This document shows positions 63,377-64,000 of a stretch of DNA of 64,000 bases, piece after piece. Source of the DNA: an uncultured Acidimicrobiales bacterium. Its GTDB lineage: Bacteria > Actinomycetota > Acidimicrobiia > Acidimicrobiales > CATQHL01. Both the position numbers and the translations under genes were made by a program. Each line of letters starts with the position of its first letter. Within the stretch, counting starts at the first letter, position 1. A model generated the notes under the pieces. The model ran no database searches. It saw nothing but the letters and a program-made list of their open reading frames with translations, and was not told the DNA's origin. The stretch covers positions 2,280,780-2,344,779 of the forward strand of contig CATQHL010000001.1 of assembly GCA_958295925.1 (NCBI GenBank), read 5' to 3'.

Positions 63377-63489
63377 GCGGCTTTGCGACGCCCGATGCGG
63401 CAGGGGCCAGATGCGCCCACGTCAAATGCGTGGGGTGGGGGAGTGGCGGTGGAGGTTGGAAGTCTCAGCGAGCCTCATCAGAAATATGC

Positions 63490-63501
63490 GGGGGGGGGGG
63501 G
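63490..63501. repeat. Poly-G tract, 12 G
   Basis: Twelve G in the context TATGC-G(12)-AAGTGG, upstream of the anti-phage operon. Confidence 0.9.
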
Positions 63502-63537
63502 AAGTGGAGTGGATGTCTGTGGGGTTTATATGAATGC

Positions 63538-63554
63538 GGGGGGGGGGGGGGGGG
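63538..63554. repeat. Poly-G tract, 17 G
   Basis: Seventeen G in the context AATGC-G(17)-AGCGGG, the second-longest run of the window (after 18 C at 25159). Confidence 0.9.
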
Positions 63555-63841
63555 AGCGGGGGCGGGTACAAGTCTTTACGAGACTTATCGAAATTGGGGT
63601 GGGCGGACGGCTAAGCGCAGATACTAGCAAACTGGCAGCGAAACTCCCTTAGGCGGCAGGAGCTTCTTCATGACGGCGTACGCCCCGTCGGGGGGTTCGT
63701 AGGGCTGCCAGCCTGAATCTCCTTCGGGTTTGCTCCACGAGTCGGGGAAGTAGCTTGGCTGTCCCGTTAATTCCACTGCCGTGGAGCGGCGTTGGGGCCT
63801 GGCTGGCCGGTGGGCTGGCTGTGGTCGGCGTGTTCGGCGGT

Positions 63842-64000
63842 TCAGTAGCCAAAGCATTTACCGTAAGCGTTTGGCCCTTTTATGGCGCAGGCGTTGGTGT
63901 GGTAACTGGTGCTGATGCTGGTGTATTTGAAGGCGTCCCGCCATGTGTGGCTTCTTTTTCTGTCCGCGTTCCAGCATTCCACGCTGCCGTCGGGGTGGAG
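63842..64000 (-). CDS. RCC1-repeat-like protein, C-terminal end (start outside window)
   Basis: The last 52 codons of a minus-strand gene open to the window edge, ending at TGA 63844–63842. LHPDGSVECWN and FKYTSISTSYHTNACAIKG resemble the blades of RCC1/BLIP-II-type propellers (DG-x-V-x-CWG; SIS-x-x-x-x-x-CA). Such proteins in actinobacteria are usually extracellular. Too little is seen to say more. Confidence 0.5.
   Translation of the reverse strand, partial: LHPDGSVECWNADRKRSHTWRDAFKYTSISTSYHTNACAIKGPNAYGKCFGY

Larger units (their letters stand above)
63377..63841. other. Promoter region of the anti-phage operon with two long G/C tracts
   Basis: No clear gene; a 77-codon minus-strand frame (63624–63857) has no recognisable domain. 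Two homopolymers, 12 G (63490–63501) and 17 G (63538–63554), lie 114–178 nt upstream of the DUF499 ATG. On the minus strand a TATAAA-like element sits between them, 7 nt after the 17-C run, so that run occupies the place of the -35/spacer. Confidence 0.6.

Noticed and set aside
63624..63857. 77-codon minus-strand ORF as a gene
   Set aside because: It overlaps the RCC1-like gene end, has no Shine–Dalgarno or known domain and could be chance.

Overview
The window is high-GC DNA from an actinobacterium, possibly an Acidimicrobiia-like lineage (class not provable from one window). The chromosomal order prs–rplY–pth–mfd–mazG–eno–ftsB/divIC, then a DUF501 gene and ppx, matches the conserved actinobacterial neighbourhood. 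GTG and TTG starts and 1–4 nt overlaps between genes are common.

Layout. (1) 1–4514, minus strand: translation and nucleotide genes (alaS 5' part, aspS, hisS, ndk). (2) 4733–14138, plus: prs, rplY, pth, mfd, mazG, eno, ftsB/divIC. (3) 14212–22949, plus: a form II (AYRGAGR) molybdenum hydroxylase / CO-dehydrogenase-like cluster coxL-S-M-D-E, two XdhC-family genes, a MobA-like nucleotidyltransferase and coxG. (4) 22976–25107: DUF501, ppx, a GNAT acetyltransferase. (5) 25159–35935: an accessory island with two tandem Type ISP single-chain restriction-modification genes full of long poly-G tracts. (6) 36339–37185: an AT-rich membrane-protein gene and a truncated Cu/Zn superoxide dismutase remnant marking the island edge. 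(7) 37210–53296: a YhaO/YhaN-type nuclease–ATPase pair, gamma-glutamyltransferase, P-type ATPase, MOSC, Nudix, DUF3467, dtd, a fused ETF beta-alpha gene, an envelope two-gene operon, an unknown gene and ogt. (8) 53371–63376, minus: a four-gene anti-phage operon (DUF499 ATPase, DUF3780, DUF1156 methylase, PLD-nuclease/SNF2 helicase), followed by the 3' end of an RCC1-like gene.

The most unusual feature is the 3' end of both Type ISP genes. Instead of one C-terminus, each gene carries a chain of about 40-residue cassettes. All resemble the same segment of the Type ISP C-terminal region (a (I/L)PDLH-like core followed by R-x-I/F-P), and they sit in different reading frames downstream of 13–15 nt poly-G tracts. 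From each tract, tract length decides which cassette is translated. Two tracts in series give five possible C-termini in the first gene and up to five in the second. The cassette order is shuffled between the two genes. Differences between matching cassettes are mostly synonymous in the cassette's own frame (hand count about 19 synonymous to 10 non-synonymous codons), although most cassettes are out of frame with the gene as assembled. The normal Type ISP tail domain is missing from both long genes and instead lies upstream as a separate ORF behind an 18-C run. Further G tracts lie just before both ISP start codons.

The second defence operon also carries long runs: 11 C on the coding strand inside the DUF499 gene, and 12- and 17-base tracts in its upstream region. 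I saw no G/C run of 10 or more elsewhere in the window, so the tracts are confined to the two defence loci. This fits combinatorial phase variation of anti-phage functions. The frames and motifs are read directly from the sequence; the switching is inference.
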